Source: Cryoendolithus antarcticus
Lineage: Eukaryota; Ascomycota; Dothideomycetes; Cladosporiales; Cladosporiaceae
DNA length: 64,000 nt
Reading direction: 5' to 3'
NCBI GenBank assembly: GCA_002077065.1
Contig: NAJO01000001.1
Coordinates: forward strand, 1,550,001 to 1,614,000
The notes beneath the pieces are model-generated. The model was given only the letters and a program-made list of their open reading frames with translations, was not told the origin of the DNA and did no database searches. The position numbers and the translations under genes are program-made. Positions 10,502 through 21,593 of the stretch are shown piece by piece (within the stretch, counting starts at the first letter, position 1; the number at the start of each line of letters is the position of its first letter).

Positions 10502-11971
10502 GGAAACAGCTGGTCATACTGGGACAGGATGAGACAAATGCTCATACATGGCTGGACACCCCTCCGACACTTCGAAGACCGATCAGATCAGCGACAGATC
10601 CGACATACTAGGGTTCCTATCGCCTGCAGAATTGCACACGCGCGGACAGATGATCACCGACTCTCCGCTCCGTCAGCGCTGTTGAAGTCGTCAGCGGCTT
10701 CATCGCGCCAACACGATCTGCTCCACGGCTTACTGGGCCACGACAGCACCGATACGATGTTCCGATTGTGGGCCGGTACCCAGGACCAGAAATGCGACCT
10801 GCCAAGGCAAAGCTTGACAGAGACAAGCTGCGATGCAGCATCCGATGATCTGACAAGTCCAATTCAGCGGCCAGGAGCCCACGTGGTTTCGTAGATGGGT
10901 CCGGGGTGGAAAATTGCCAAAGTGCAGACGACCCGTGTCATGTCACTTGCGCAGGTCGCGTGCGAGGCTGATAATGTGGCATAGCCGGGTACTGAAGTCG
11001 CGGACGAGAGGCTGTCCGGAGATTCGGCAAGTCGGCATTGTAAGAGTGATTGAAACGGCCATAGCACTGTACCTGCATGATTGCATTGACATGCCTTGAC
11101 CATCCCTAATCTCGCAAGATGTACGTGGTGCAATTCCACGTGTTGCATCTTCGCGGTCTACTCACAATTGACTGATCATCGATACGGAATTCGCCCATGT
11201 TTTTAAAGGAATGATTGCATTCGCCACACCTCACCCGTTCATACCTCATGCAGCATCATATACATATATTGCGATGCGGCTCAATCAAGCATTTGCGCGA
11301 CACACCAGCAATGCTTGCTGCGGCTTATTCGTCTCCACTTGTGCGCTAGCGACGCCACTGCTCTCACGGCTTCCTCCAGATCTCACTTTACCCGGACTCA
11401 ATCCTGCGCATCTACAGCAAACTCCGGACCTAGAGAGCATCCACCGCGTCGTTCCTGGAGCTAGCGCTGTGGGGACTCCAAGAATTTTGCTCCGGCGCGG
11501 CTTGTTTGTGGAGCTTGTCATGCTTGGTGGTGCTTGGACAGGTGGATCACTGGGCTTGCACTGCAGTGTACTACGCTTCTGAAGAGGCCTCGGCGCGGGA
11601 GTATCTCCTTGAGGTCTACCTTGCGCTGCTGACCTGTGGGTCAGCCATCTGGATGCGGTAGGTGCGATTGTTCAGTGACGGCTTCGTCCGCAACATCATG
11701 TCGTTACGACTACCCGCACGTCCTTCACAGGGAGATTCACTGGCTTTATCCGGATCACTACCTTCACCGGCCCAGACGTCGACAGACTTTTACCACTATG
11801 GCTCGGCTAGTGATTGACAGGGCAGCATGCAAGCGGCCGGTCTCCCGACCGGGCAAGGCTAATTGACCAAGGTGAGTGCGCATATATGTCCGCAGCGCCA
11901 TCCACTCGAGTTACTGAGAATCAAGCCTTCCATCGATCATATCTCTTGACTTCCCTTGAACAACCGCCAAG
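10502..11971. other. Intergenic before xylanase gene
   Basis: About 1.5 kb. A 123-codon open frame at 11211-11582 begins with a weakly signal-peptide-like stretch but has no other support. The last 200 nt look like the xylanase promoter (two GGCTAR motifs, listed separately). Confidence 0.45.
11805..11862 (+). promoter_or_regulatory. Two GGCTAR motifs (possible XlnR/Xyr1 sites) upstream of xylanase
   Basis: GGCTAG at 11805-11810 and GGCTAA at 11857-11862 lie 167 and 115 nt before the xylanase start. GGCTAR (GGCTAA/GGCTAG) is the published core of XlnR/Xyr1, the xylanolytic activator of filamentous fungi. Six-base motifs occur often by chance, so the functional claim is an inference. Confidence 0.4.
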
Positions 11972-13476
11972 ATGACTACACGCTCGTTATTGACCCTGGG
12001 TCTGTTGGCTTCGACAGCTTTCGCTGCACCAAACTGGGCCGCGACCAGCACCACGACTGTGACCAAGACGAAGACCACCACAGAGCACGAGACGAAGACG
12101 AAGACCACGACTGTTCACGAGACCAAGACCAAGACCGAGACTGAGACCAAGACGACCACGCTGAAACCGACTGTCACCGTGACCGGCTCCTGCTCTGCCT
12201 CCGCCCCGCTCTCGAGCTCCACTTCGGTGTCCAGCACCTCGTCCGCCTCGACTTCTGCCTCCAGCAGTGCCTCTTCAGCTACGAGCTCGCCTAGCAGCGT
12301 CACCTCAGCGACCGCGACAACGTCGTCGACCACCAACACCAACCCAACGATCACCAAGACCGCCACGGATGTCCCCACGGCCACAGCCTCCGGCCTCAAT
12401 GTCGCCGCCAAGAACGCCGGCAAGCGCTGGCTCGGTACCGCTGCCGATATCCCCGGTACTGGTGAGGGCGCTGACCCTTACTACTTGGCTGAGTTCAGCA
12501 ATGCCAACGAGTTCGGCGAAGCCACCCCGGCCAACACGATGAAATTCTTCGCCACCGAGCCCCAACAGAACGTCTTCAACTTCACCGGCGGCGACTACTT
12601 CGTGCAGCAGGCCAAGGCCTCCGGCAAGGAGATCCGCTGCCACAACCTTATCTGGGCGAACCAGCTCTCCGACTGGGTCACCTCTCCAGCCGTGCCATGG
12701 ACCAACGCCACGCTGACCGCTGCGCTGCGCAACCACGTCACTAAGGTTATCGAGCACTTCGGCGACGACTGCTACAGCTGGGACGTTGTGAACGAGCCGC
12801 TCTCCGACAGCCCGGCGGGTGCGTGGGCCGCGAATGTCTGGTACAACACCATTGGCGAGGAGTACTTCTTCCAGGCCTTTGATGCCGCTACCCAGGCCGT
12901 CAAGGCCAACAACCTCGCCGTGAAGCTCTACGTCAACGACTACAACATCGAGTATCTTGGCAACAAATCTATCGCTACGCAGGGCTTGGTCAAGGAGCTC
13001 AAGTCCAGGGGTCTTCAGATCGATGGTGTAGGACTTGAGTCTCACTTTATCGCTGGCGAGACACCGGCCAAGGCGGACCAGGTCGCTAATATGCAAGCTT
13101 TCACTGCGCTTGACGTTGATGTCGTGGTCACTGAGCTTGATGTGAGACTTGATCTGCCGGCTACTGCTGCCAGCGAGTCGCAGCAGAAGTTGGACTACTA
13201 CAATACTGTCGCCGCTTGTGTTAGCGTGGCCAGATGTGTGGGTGTCGTTGTGTGGGACTTCGTTGGTAAGTTATATTGCTATCATGACGTCCTAGTGAGT
13301 CCATCAGCTGACTTTCTTTCGCAGACACATACTCCTGGATCCCAAGCACCTTCCCCGGCCAAGGCTACGGTGACCTGTTCCTCCAGCCCGGTGGCGCCAA
13401 CACGCCTCTGGTCAAGAAGGAGGCTTACGACGGTGTGCTTGAGGCTCTTGAGGGACTCGCTGAGATCGCTGCTTAG
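11972..13476 (+). CDS. Secreted endo-1,4-beta-xylanase, GH10, with N-terminal Thr-rich linker
   Basis: Two exons, 11972-13265 and 13325-13476, intron 59 nt (GTAAGT/GCAG); 481 aa. A signal peptide (about residues 1-18, LLTLGLLASTAFA) is followed by a Thr/Lys/Glu then Ser/Thr-rich region to about residue 145. The GH10 barrel then begins (LNVAAKNAGKRWLGTAAD). Catalytic acid/base Glu275 sits in VVNEPLSD and nucleophile Glu388 in VTELDV, both matching GH10 consensus; HNLIWANQLSDW and the ending WDFVDTYSW are also typical. Known reaction: hydrolysis of internal beta-1,4-xylosidic bonds of xylan, outside the cell. A carbohydrate-binding module, which often sits at such a linker, is absent; the linker leads straight from the signal peptide. 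Confidence 0.95.
12062..12145 (+). repeat. In-gene 30-nt tandem repeat (TKTKTTTxHE)
   Basis: Two full 30-nt units (12062-12091 and 12092-12121) and a shortened 24-nt third encode TKTKTTTEHE, TKTKTTTVHE and TKTKTETE in the xylanase linker. Such Thr-rich blocks are likely O-mannosylated. Confidence 0.7.
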
Positions 13477-13598
13477 ATTCATTGCAGCCTCCTCTCGTAG
13501 TCTATCTAGATATGAGAAGCCACTTTATCCACCCAAGTTTATAATTTCCTATTAAAATGCAAAGCTTGTCTATGTCATTCGTCATACGTGCTGCGACT

Positions 13599-15548
13599 CT
13601 AGTCATCACCATCACCATCTGCCTTGGCCTTCTTCTCCGACCTCAGTTTCTCCTCCGCCACCTCTTTCATCCACTCCTCTGCTTTCTCAATCGCAGTCTC
13701 AGGTTCCTTCTTCCATCGCATGAGGAAGTTCTGGATCTCTGCAGGCGTGAACGTGTCATCTGGCAACAGCGCCGCGAATTCCTCCGCTTGTCGCTCAAGC
13801 TTTCCGTTGACCTTCTTGCCACTTGCAGCTGATTCGTTCGTCGCTACACTCTTCGTAGCCGCGCCTGTCATTGTACTTGGCGCGGTCAACGGCGTGGCTG
13901 TGTACATCCTAATGAAGAGCTCCTTGATCTGTTCCTTCATCGCCAGCCGGAAACCTACGCGGCGGTCGACACGCCCGGGTCGGACTAACGCTGCATCCAA
14001 CTCGTCCGGGTGGTTTGTCGTCATGATCAGTACCCGGCCCTCGTGGGTAGCAACGCCGTCTATGGCATTTAGCAGGCCGGAGAGAGTGATGTTTTGCGTC
14101 GTGCTGCTGTTGTTAATGTTATTAATGTCGTTGGATTTCTGTCCGCGGCCACGACGATTGGTAATTTTGGCTGGCGTGGCACTTGTGTCGGCTGGCGTGG
14201 AAGAGAGTGATTTGATCTCGCGAGCGAGGTCGGTGAGGGTGTAATTTGAAAGATTGTCGGCTGCGGTCTTGTCGTCGGTCTTCGTCTTCGTGTCTTCCTT
14301 GCCTTTGACGCCGTTGACGACATGCGTGCCGTTGACTCCGTTCACGGCCTTCTCCGTCTTCGCATCACTCTTCACCTCCCCGTTGACCTTCTCACCCTCT
14401 TCCTTCTTCTTCTCCTTCTTGCCCTCTTTCCCATCCTCAGCACTTCCATCTCTCACCAGCCCTGCGGCGTCAACATCTTCTAGCAACACTACACATCGTC
14501 TCGGCAGCCCATTGAACAGTCCCATGAGATCTCCCTCCCCCAGCCCCGCCTCCGTAAGGCTAATAACATAGATCTCCAGCCCAAAGATCCCCGCAAGCGC
14601 AAAGCTCAAACTCGTCTTTCCCGTCCCGGGCGGCCCATGAAACAAATACCCCCTTCGATAAGGAATTCCCCTAGTAGCATACCAATGCGGCGAAGCCGGC
14701 GAGAGAAACTCGTTCATGTCCTCCACAATCATCTTCTTCTGCGCCGAATCCAAGATCACAGTGTCCATCGGCCGGCTCGGTCGCGACGAAGTCTTGCTCC
14801 AGGCACCTGCGTACCTAGCACGGTCTTTGGGCGTCGGGTGTCGGATGGTGGTGGTGTGGCGTTTCTTCTCCAGACTCCAGGACTTGATTTCTCGCAGAAG
14901 AGACTTGATGGGCTGCGTGGTGCGGCCTATGCAGTCCAGTTGCAGGATATCGTCTTGTTGGGAGTTACCCCATGAGACTTGGATGTTTTGCTGCGCTGGT
15001 TTGCGCGAGCGTTTGAAGATCAGTAGGCGGGAATTGTGGATGATGAAGTGCCGGCCGTAGTAGGGCTCGTAGCGTGGCGGAGTACGGGCGGCCCATTTAT
15101 TGTAGTCGAAAAGACCCGAGGCGCTGAGAGTTTCTTCCGAGGAGGAGAAGTCGTTGGCATCGTCCCACTGGCTGCCACGCTGTGTCTTGGCTGTCACGGA
15201 GCGGTGGTATCGCGAGGAATCGCGGGCATCCAGCCAGGACATGACCATATCGAAGAGGTCGTCCGAGTCGTCTATGTAGACTGATGAGACCAGGAAGTAG
15301 CGGAAGCCAGCTTCAAGCTGCTCAAGTATGTATCGGCCGCCTTTCGAGATAGCGATCGCGAGCACGCCCAACGTGACGAAGATAGAGATATCCAGACCGA
15401 AAGCAGATTGGCAATAGGTGGAGATCAAGCTGTAGCCGGGAATGAGGGCATCGAGGATGTTGGGCGAGATGTCGGTCATATTGAGTGGGTGCGATGAGTT
15501 CGTGCCCTCTATCGATGGGAGGGCTCGCGATAGCTTGCGGAAATCCAT
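13599..15548 (-). CDS. BCS1-like AAA ATPase
   Basis: Intronless, 649 aa. The N-terminal third has a membrane helix (FVTLGVLAIAISKGGRYI) and the BCS1_N pattern (YVDDSDDLFDMVMSWL-like, then DSAQKKMIVEDMNEFL before the AAA domain). Walker A GPPGTGKTS lies near residue 308 and Walker B VVLLEDVD near 352; a sensor-type TTNHPDELDAALVRPGRVD follows. BCS1 proteins are AAA ATPases; the founding member moves the folded Rieske protein across the mitochondrial inner membrane. Filamentous fungi carry many paralogues of unknown substrate and this is probably one, because about 115 residues of charged low-complexity sequence (EGKKEKKKEEGEKVNGEVKS and on) are inserted after Walker B. It is convergent with the xylanase gene across 122 nt. 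Confidence 0.85.
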   Translation of the reverse strand: MDFRKLSRALPSIEGTNSSHPLNMTDISPNILDALIPGYSLISTYCQSAFGLDISIFVTLGVLAIAISKGGRYILEQLEAGFRYFLVSSVYIDDSDDLFDMVMSWLDARDSSRYHRSVTAKTQRGSQWDDANDFSSSEETLSASGLFDYNKWAARTPPRYEPYYGRHFIIHNSRLLIFKRSRKPAQQNIQVSWGNSQQDDILQLDCIGRTTQPIKSLLREIKSWSLEKKRHTTTIRHPTPKDRARYAGAWSKTSSRPSRPMDTVILDSAQKKMIVEDMNEFLSPASPHWYATRGIPYRRGYLFHGPPGTGKTSLSFALAGIFGLEIYVISLTEAGLGEGDLMGLFNGLPRRCVVLLEDVDAAGLVRDGSAEDGKEGKKEKKKEEGEKVNGEVKSDAKTEKAVNGVNGTHVVNGVKGKEDTKTKTDDKTAADNLSNYTLTDLAREIKSLSSTPADTSATPAKITNRRGRGQKSNDINNINNSSTTQNITLSGLLNAIDGVATHEGRVLIMTTNHPDELDAALVRPGRVDRRVGFRLAMKEQIKELFIRMYTATPLTAPSTMTGAATKSVATNESAASGKKVNGKLERQAEEFAALLPDDTFTPAEIQNFLMRWKKEPETAIEKAEEWMKEVAEEKLRSEKKAKADGDGDD

Positions 15549-16506
15549 GATAGGCGTTAATGTGAACGGTGATGCGAGGAGTCGCAGACCTACGTCTTTT
15601 AGATAGTGGCCTAGGCGATCCTAGAGGAACACTGGTGGGCAGGCGATGAGACACAGCAAAGTATCAGGTAATGACAGACTCCTTCCAAACACTGCTATGT
15701 GTCTACCTCTGGCTCGGAACACGAGTATAATTCCTGAACAGAAGAGACAGTCTCGCCTACCTTTATACTCACATAGTCTACGTACCTCGCCACGCATCAT
15801 AAGCTAGCCTGCACTGCAGCCTACAACGCTGCAGAAACAAGCATACGCCGCGAAGCTTGCCGGTGACTCAGGCATATACATGATCTTTGTTCAACGAACC
15901 GTAGCCATGCAACCCGCCCTGCTGTCTTTGACGTGCAGTAGTTGCACCGGTGTGGCTGCATGTTTGTTAGGGCTGAGGGTGCCTTGTGATCTTGCTTGCT
16001 GACGTGGCAAGGCTGTGCAAGAGTTGGATGCAGCGGCTCGGCCGACAGGTCCGGCGAAAAGTGGGGCTTGGCGGGCGGCTTGACGTGAACGTGAACAGAC
16101 TTACGAGGACATCAGCGCGATGGGTGTTGTGAAAAGTGAGGAGCCCATGGGATCTGCAGAAGCACATGTCCATTGCATTCCGCCCTCGCGCGCACTCCGC
16201 GCCACGAGCTGATCGAGCCGGCTATATACAGCACACCCTTCATCCTCCTACCCTACCCAGCATCCCAATGAAGTATCCATCCTTCGCAATGCCCAAGCCC
16301 AGTGCCGAACACAAGAGCCACCACCGGCAAGAAGAGGACGATAGACAGAAGCTTCGTCATCACCACATACCATCGTCGGAAGTTTTGTACACGCGAGAAC
16401 CAGCCCCGCGAAAGCACCACGCAGAGATGCCTTCATTGAAGCGCTGAAAGAGACACCGGCTATGCAGAACGCCAGTGTATGCTGTCCACTTGCTCGAGCA
16501 CCAAGG
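15549..16506. other. Intergenic between BCS1-like and DUF1996 genes
   Basis: No strong gene. One small open frame with a TATA-like element is listed separately (16268-16447). Confidence 0.4.
16268..16447 (+). CDS. Possible 59-aa small protein
   Basis: An ATG at 16268 opens a 59-codon frame (MKYPSFAMPKPSAEHKSHH, ending EMPSLKR). A CTATATA element near 16222 followed by a pyrimidine-rich leader precedes it, which is why it is listed. The product is His/Lys/Glu-rich with no membrane segment or known domain. A chance ORF is equally likely. Confidence 0.2.
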   Translation: MKYPSFAMPKPSAEHKSHHRQEEDDRQKLRHHHIPSSEVLYTREPAPRKHHAEMPSLKR

Positions 16507-18134
16507 CTAGCGGCGCGCGCCGCGCTGGTGGTGGATGTGCTGGTGTACGTGGCGGCGGTGCTTCGAGGGCGCTGTTGCGGTTGCTGTGATGGTGACCTCG
16601 ACTTCTTGGATGTAGAGCTCTACAACCTCGTTGCCTTGGGTGTATGTGGTGGTCGAAATGATGTCGTCTGCAGGCGCAGCGTCGGCGATCGAAGGCGATT
16701 CGGTAATCAATGAGGCTGGAGCGACGTACGTGCTACTGGGCGCTTCATAGCTGGATGTGGGCGCTTCGTAGCTGGGAGAGGTGGCCTCGGCCTCGGCGTG
16801 CAAGCGGTTCGCGCCAGAAGAGTACATAGCGACAATGATACCGCCTTGTGCGGTCGAGGTGAGCGAAGGGTTCGCAGCCGAGTACGTCAGCGTCGGCAGA
16901 GCGAATGAGGTCTTGGCGGTCGTCGATGGTAGTCCAGTGGTCTGGGCGCCACCACGGCCAGCGATCGGGAAAGCAGTAGCAGGCTGCGGGCCATCTTGGA
17001 CGGGAACGTCCACTGGCAGGCCATCGAGGGGACCCTCACAGTCCTCGCCCTTCAATGCATCAGGCACCGGGAAGGTGCACTTCGCGGCATCGCTATCATC
17101 CTGGAGTGTAAAGTGAGGGCAATCCTGGACATTGCCAGAGTCATTGGTGCAGTCATCGATGGCGCTCTGTAAGTAGTCGGCCGACTTCCATCCCATGATG
17201 AAGTCGCCGTGATACCCAGTGCCGACTGGATCACCATACGACAGCACGAACTTCCCGCCCTTGCCGATGTACTGATTGGTTGCAAAGATGCTCTCATAGA
17301 AGATGAACGGGTGGTGGGTGTCGTAGCCTTCAGGACAGTTGCCTTCCTTCACCAAGCTGGGGTATGCCACGTGCGACTTGTGGTCATGCGAATCCTTCTC
17401 GCCGTTACTGCAGCTCGGGAATGCAAGCTCGAGACGGAGACCACTCAGGCAGTTGGCATCGAGGTAATCGCGATCGGGGAATTGGTGACGGTACAGCGAC
17501 GGCTCAGGGGCCTTGTTGTAATTGAGGCAGTTGAACCCAATCGCGCGCTGCTGCAGGAAGAACTGGTCCGTTGGGTCCGTTGGCCAGCTGCTCAGCTCTG
17601 CATCAGGAAAGCTACCGGTGAAGTTGCGGACGTTCTTGCTGCCAGCGATCATCTGGAAGCCCTCTGGAAAGGCCTTCAAGTCGTCGAGGTACAACAGGTA
17701 GTAGCTGAAACTTTGTCAGTGTTGCACATGATTGGTAAACCAAGAAGTCCGTACGCCAACATTCCTCCAACCTGCTGCACAGCTTCGGTCTTGCCATCAT
17801 CCGACTGCCAATACAACATTGGCGTCCAGTACGCAGACTGATCTTCGATGACTCCACACGACGTGCAGTTCAGGTCGCCACCAGTCTGTGTAAGGTCCTC
17901 GTAAGTGGTCGTCATGCCGAAATCTACCCTAAGATCAGTCTCCCGTCACAAGGCATGAGCAAAGCAGCACTCACTTCCACCTCCGAAGATCGAATGGACG
18001 TGGTCAGAGATCTCGCCTGGGTCCATGAGAGGATCCATGCGAGCGAGCCCAGTACGTGAGCGACATGGCATGCGCCAGAAGGCTGATGCGCTGCCCACGA
18101 GGGCCAGCGCGGTGGCGGCGCGGAAGTTGCGCAT
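16507..18134 (-). CDS. Secreted DUF1996 protein
   Basis: Three exons on the minus strand: 18134-17975, 17923-17755 and 17704-16507, introns 51 and 50 nt; 508 aa. A signal peptide (ATALALVGSASA) leads into the DUF1996 core: the GEISDHVHSIFGGGNFG start, CTSCGVIEDQSAYWTPMLYW, then VGGMLAYYLLYLDDLKAFP across the second splice, AIGFNCLNY, and CLSGLRLELAFPSC. HHPFIFYESIF, FVLSYGDPVGTGYHGDF and CPHF follow. The last 150 residues are a Ser/Thr/Ala/Pro linker ending in a His/Arg tail (HRRHVHQHIHHQRGARR). DUF1996 proteins are common secreted fungal proteins, often with WSC domains; none is seen here. The enzymatic role is unknown to me. Confidence 0.88.
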
Positions 18135-19778
18135 CTCAAGCTTGGGGTGGTGGTGTTGTCAGGTCAACTGGGTCTAGCAGCAGCGAGTCCAGTCGCAGTG
18201 ATGGAGATGGTGCAGTGTAGTGATGCGAAGCGTTCAAACGTAGGCCAGATCCAGTCTGAGCTCTTTACGCGTTCGAGTTCGGATGGTGTGTTGAGTGGGA
18301 GTGCTTGCGTTTGTATGTCGCTCCAAGATCCGCTTTGCCCTACAAATGAATGTGGATAGACGAGACCGCCTATTGTCCGAGCGCTTGGCACGTTCAACGC
18401 ATGTGTAAATGAGTGACTTTCAATTGTGAATGAGCGTAGTGTCTTGTGAAAGCAGGTGGCGAGTGGAAGTCAGGGCGGACGGCGGCTGGAATGTAGGAGC
18501 AGAGCAGACGTGAGGTGTGTGAAACGCAGGGTGGCTGTTTCGCAGGAGGTTGATGTAGGTGATTGGCTTCGGTACCTGCGTCACTAGCGCGCCCCACTTT
18601 AAGACCAGAATAAGATTGCGCCAAAGGAGCGGTGGAAGTGACGACTGGGCAGTGTGGTGGTATTGCAGGAGTGTCTTGTGATCAGGGAGGAGTCAGGTCA
18701 CAGCGGCTTGTGCCCAGCGCCAGTGACGAGCTGAGAAAGAAAAATGCGCCCAGTGTGCCTGTAAGTGAGGCATATTATTGCGCATTTGCAGACATACCAA
18801 GGCCGGCGTCTGCTCGATCGCCATGCATCTTGCCGCAAAGATCGTGCGGCGCGCACGCGCCCATCGGGCTGTTGCTATTGCTGTACAGCACAGCATACAC
18901 ATCGTTTCCCTCCGACGAAGTCATGGCGCCACGTGGTGTGATGTTCGATTAGATCGCCATCGTTGCGCGACAGATATGAAATGTCACTCCAACGGGGCAA
19001 ATGTCGGTGATGAGTAGCGACACGAGTGGACAAACGAGCACGCCGCACCGGCACTCATCACCGTTTACACGCGGCTACCCGATAGCTAGGATCGGGACTG
19101 CGGCAAGCGCACGCAATCCTGTACCCTTCATCGCAGGGCAACGACTTGCGCTCCTTGTGCGAATCTCCTCGCCCAGTACCACATTGTGTAGCCATTCGAA
19201 TCCTTTGCGCTGGCAAGGCAGACGGCCCCGAGCAGTGAGGTTCCCCGGGCCGTCAGCTTGACCACTGTGGCACAGTACACTCGTGCTCAGCCTTGCTGAA
19301 ATTGCGTTCGTGCAACGCGATGCTTGCAGGCGCGACGGTGGTAGAGAGGTGAAGAGTGGTCGATATTCCTCCACTTTTTCAACGATTTGAGCCGCGACCT
19401 ATGATCTGATCAGCTTGCCCACGGTAATGAAGCGCCCAGTTGCCACATGTGTGATAGTTCCAAAGCCGGAGCAATGGCACGCCGGACCACACACCAATTA
19501 CCGATAATAGACGAGGAACTCACTGTGGCAGGTACGTACGTGATGGCCTTAGAGCTCCCAAATCCTGAAGTAATTAGACTATTCGAGAATCGATTTACCT
19601 TCGCGCTGTATAAGCAAACCTCATAACTACTGAAAGTGTGAATTGAGCAGGGATGAGAGAATGAACGATAGAGTGACCATGAACGTTACTCTCCTCGCGG
19701 GCTATCTGCCAGTGACAGCACATTCAGCCATACCGCTAATCTCAATCACCTCCTCATGCACAAACCAGACACCTGCGT
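18135..19778. other. Intergenic between DUF1996 and RPL4 genes
   Basis: About 1.6 kb with no supported gene. Open frames here are short, overlap on both strands and have skewed composition. The part next to 18134 should be the DUF1996 promoter and the part next to 19778 the RPL4 3' region. Confidence 0.45.
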
Positions 19779-21075
19779 CTAGTTCTCGTGCAGCGCTGAC
19801 TCGAACGTAGCATCCTTAGCCGCGATCTTGCCCTGGTCCACCTTGACGTGACCCAGCCCATCCTTCGAGTACTGCGCAGCGTACGGGTTGAGGCGGAGAA
19901 GAATCTGCCTGTTGTTGAGCGGGTTCTTCTTCTGCACGACCGTGCGCTTAGTGACAGCACCACCCTTGACGGGGCGCAGCACACTTTGGACCTCAGTGCT
20001 GTTGATGAGCTTGTTGAGGTCTGGCTGTGCGACGCTGCTGGAGGGGAGGAGGAAGTCGCGCTTTAGCTCGGAGGGCTCGGTGGTGCTGCCGTAGATCGAG
20101 TCGAGAGCGGAGAAAGCCGATGATGTCCAGATCACGAAGCGGCCGAGGTGACCACCCGGGGCGAGCTGGAGGAGGTTGAGAGCGTAGACGTCACAAGTCT
20201 CGACACCCGGGATGTTGCGGAAGGAGCGCACAATATCCTTGCCGTCCTTGACTGGGTCGTAGACGACGAGAGGACCGCGGCGCTGGGTGTGGCGCCTGTT
20301 GCGGAGCTTGCCCTTGCCTGCGCGGAGCTTGCGCGAGTTCTTCACCTTCTCGACATCGGCATCGGCACCGACTGACTTGAGGAGTGCGACGGCGGAAGAG
20401 GTCTTCTTGATGGAGCCGTCGGTGAATGCAGTGCTGGAAATGACGAGAGGGACCTCGGGGACAGATGTGACGTGGTGACCGCGGGCGAGGAGAAGAGCAG
20501 CGCTGGAGGAGGCAGCGATGGCGGAGGCAGTAGCGAAGCGCCTGTCGTCTTGTTAGCCTGTATTCTGATAGATTATATAAATATGCAACTCACTTCTGTC
20601 CGAGGTTGATCTTCTGGTGCCACTTGCGCCACACCTTGGTAGGAGCGAACATGCGACCGGAGCGGCACATGTTACCGTACGCAGCCTGACCAGCGCGGTG
20701 AGTACCACCACCAGAAACACGCGGAATACGGGCAACAGCGCGGCCTGAATGTGTTAGTCTTGTCCTCATTTGCGTTTCCCCCAATGCGCCTTCTTCGCTG
20801 CAGTATTTCACGTACCAGTACCCCAAGACTCAGCACTAGTCTGGTGTCCAGCCTTCTCGCTCACAGCATACGGCTGCCTCTTGTTCTTCGCCATACCGGT
20901 GTGAACGGTCCTACATCCTCATTAGCTCCATGCCTTCCTTCCTCCATCAATGCAAAGAGTCGTACTGGACGATATCCGGGCGAATCGGGGCCTTGAAGAC
21001 TTGAGGGAGGGTGAGGGTATCGCTACCAGCGGCGCCATCGGCGCCGTGGACGGTGACTGTAGGGCGGCTCGACAT
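19779..21075 (-). CDS. RPL4: 60S ribosomal protein L4 (uL4)
   Basis: Four exons on the minus strand: 21075-20966, 20910-20816, 20744-20594 and 20541-19779, introns 55, 71 and 52 nt; 372 aa, matching the fungal L4 length. Spliced order: [14 protein letters not shown], the splice to [35 protein letters not shown], then [20 protein letters not shown], and [19 protein letters not shown]. These are among the most conserved parts of uL4. Known role: structural protein of the large subunit whose extended loop lines the exit tunnel. Several small introns near the 5' end are usual for fungal ribosomal genes. It faces the DUF3433 gene across 518 nt. Confidence 0.97.
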
Positions 21076-21593
21076 GGCTGCTGTGTTGTTAGTATACCAA
21101 TTGTCGACAGCGAATGTAGTCGGCGTTGGTCGTCAAATTCGAAGGTGGTGGATCCGAAGTCTTGGCGAATGCTCCTCAGGCAGCATATCAGGCGTTAAGA
21201 TTGCTGGCGTCTAAGAACACGCGCCATGTCCTCGTTCTCGCAGTCCTGTATGCTACCCACTCCGCCGGATGCCGTCCGGCTCATCTGCATGACATACATA
21301 TGTCATCAATCGTCTCGTCGACGAGCTCTTTACTCACGATAACTGTGCCAGGCGAAGAGCAAGCCAAGTCAACGATCCTGTTTCTGTACGCGCCCACAGA
21401 GCACAGCGCTATTTGTGGCGCGTATGCTGTGCCGCAATGTGTGCTACGATATGTAGGTCCGCGAATGTACTATGGGAGGCCGTTTCTCTTGTTCTGCGTT
21501 TCATTGCTCGTAGAGAGTGTCGTCTGCTGGATCAATCTCCTGGTCCAATTGGTCGCGAGTATCGACACAGGTTGGCCAGACTGGTAAGCTGAC
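21076..21593. promoter_or_regulatory. Divergent promoter region, RPL4 / DUF3433 gene
   Basis: 518 nt between two divergent start codons. No operator is recognised with confidence. An open frame crosses it on the plus strand but lacks protein-like composition. Confidence 0.4.

Noticed and set aside
11211..11582. A 123-aa frame with a weak signal-like stretch
   Set aside because: No domain, no Cys pattern of small secreted proteins, no splice support, and it overlaps a minus-strand frame of similar length.
19188..19225. A TTCGAATCC motif resembling a tRNA T-loop
   Set aside because: Flanking bases cannot form a cloverleaf with acceptor and anticodon stems; I found no convincing tRNA in the window.
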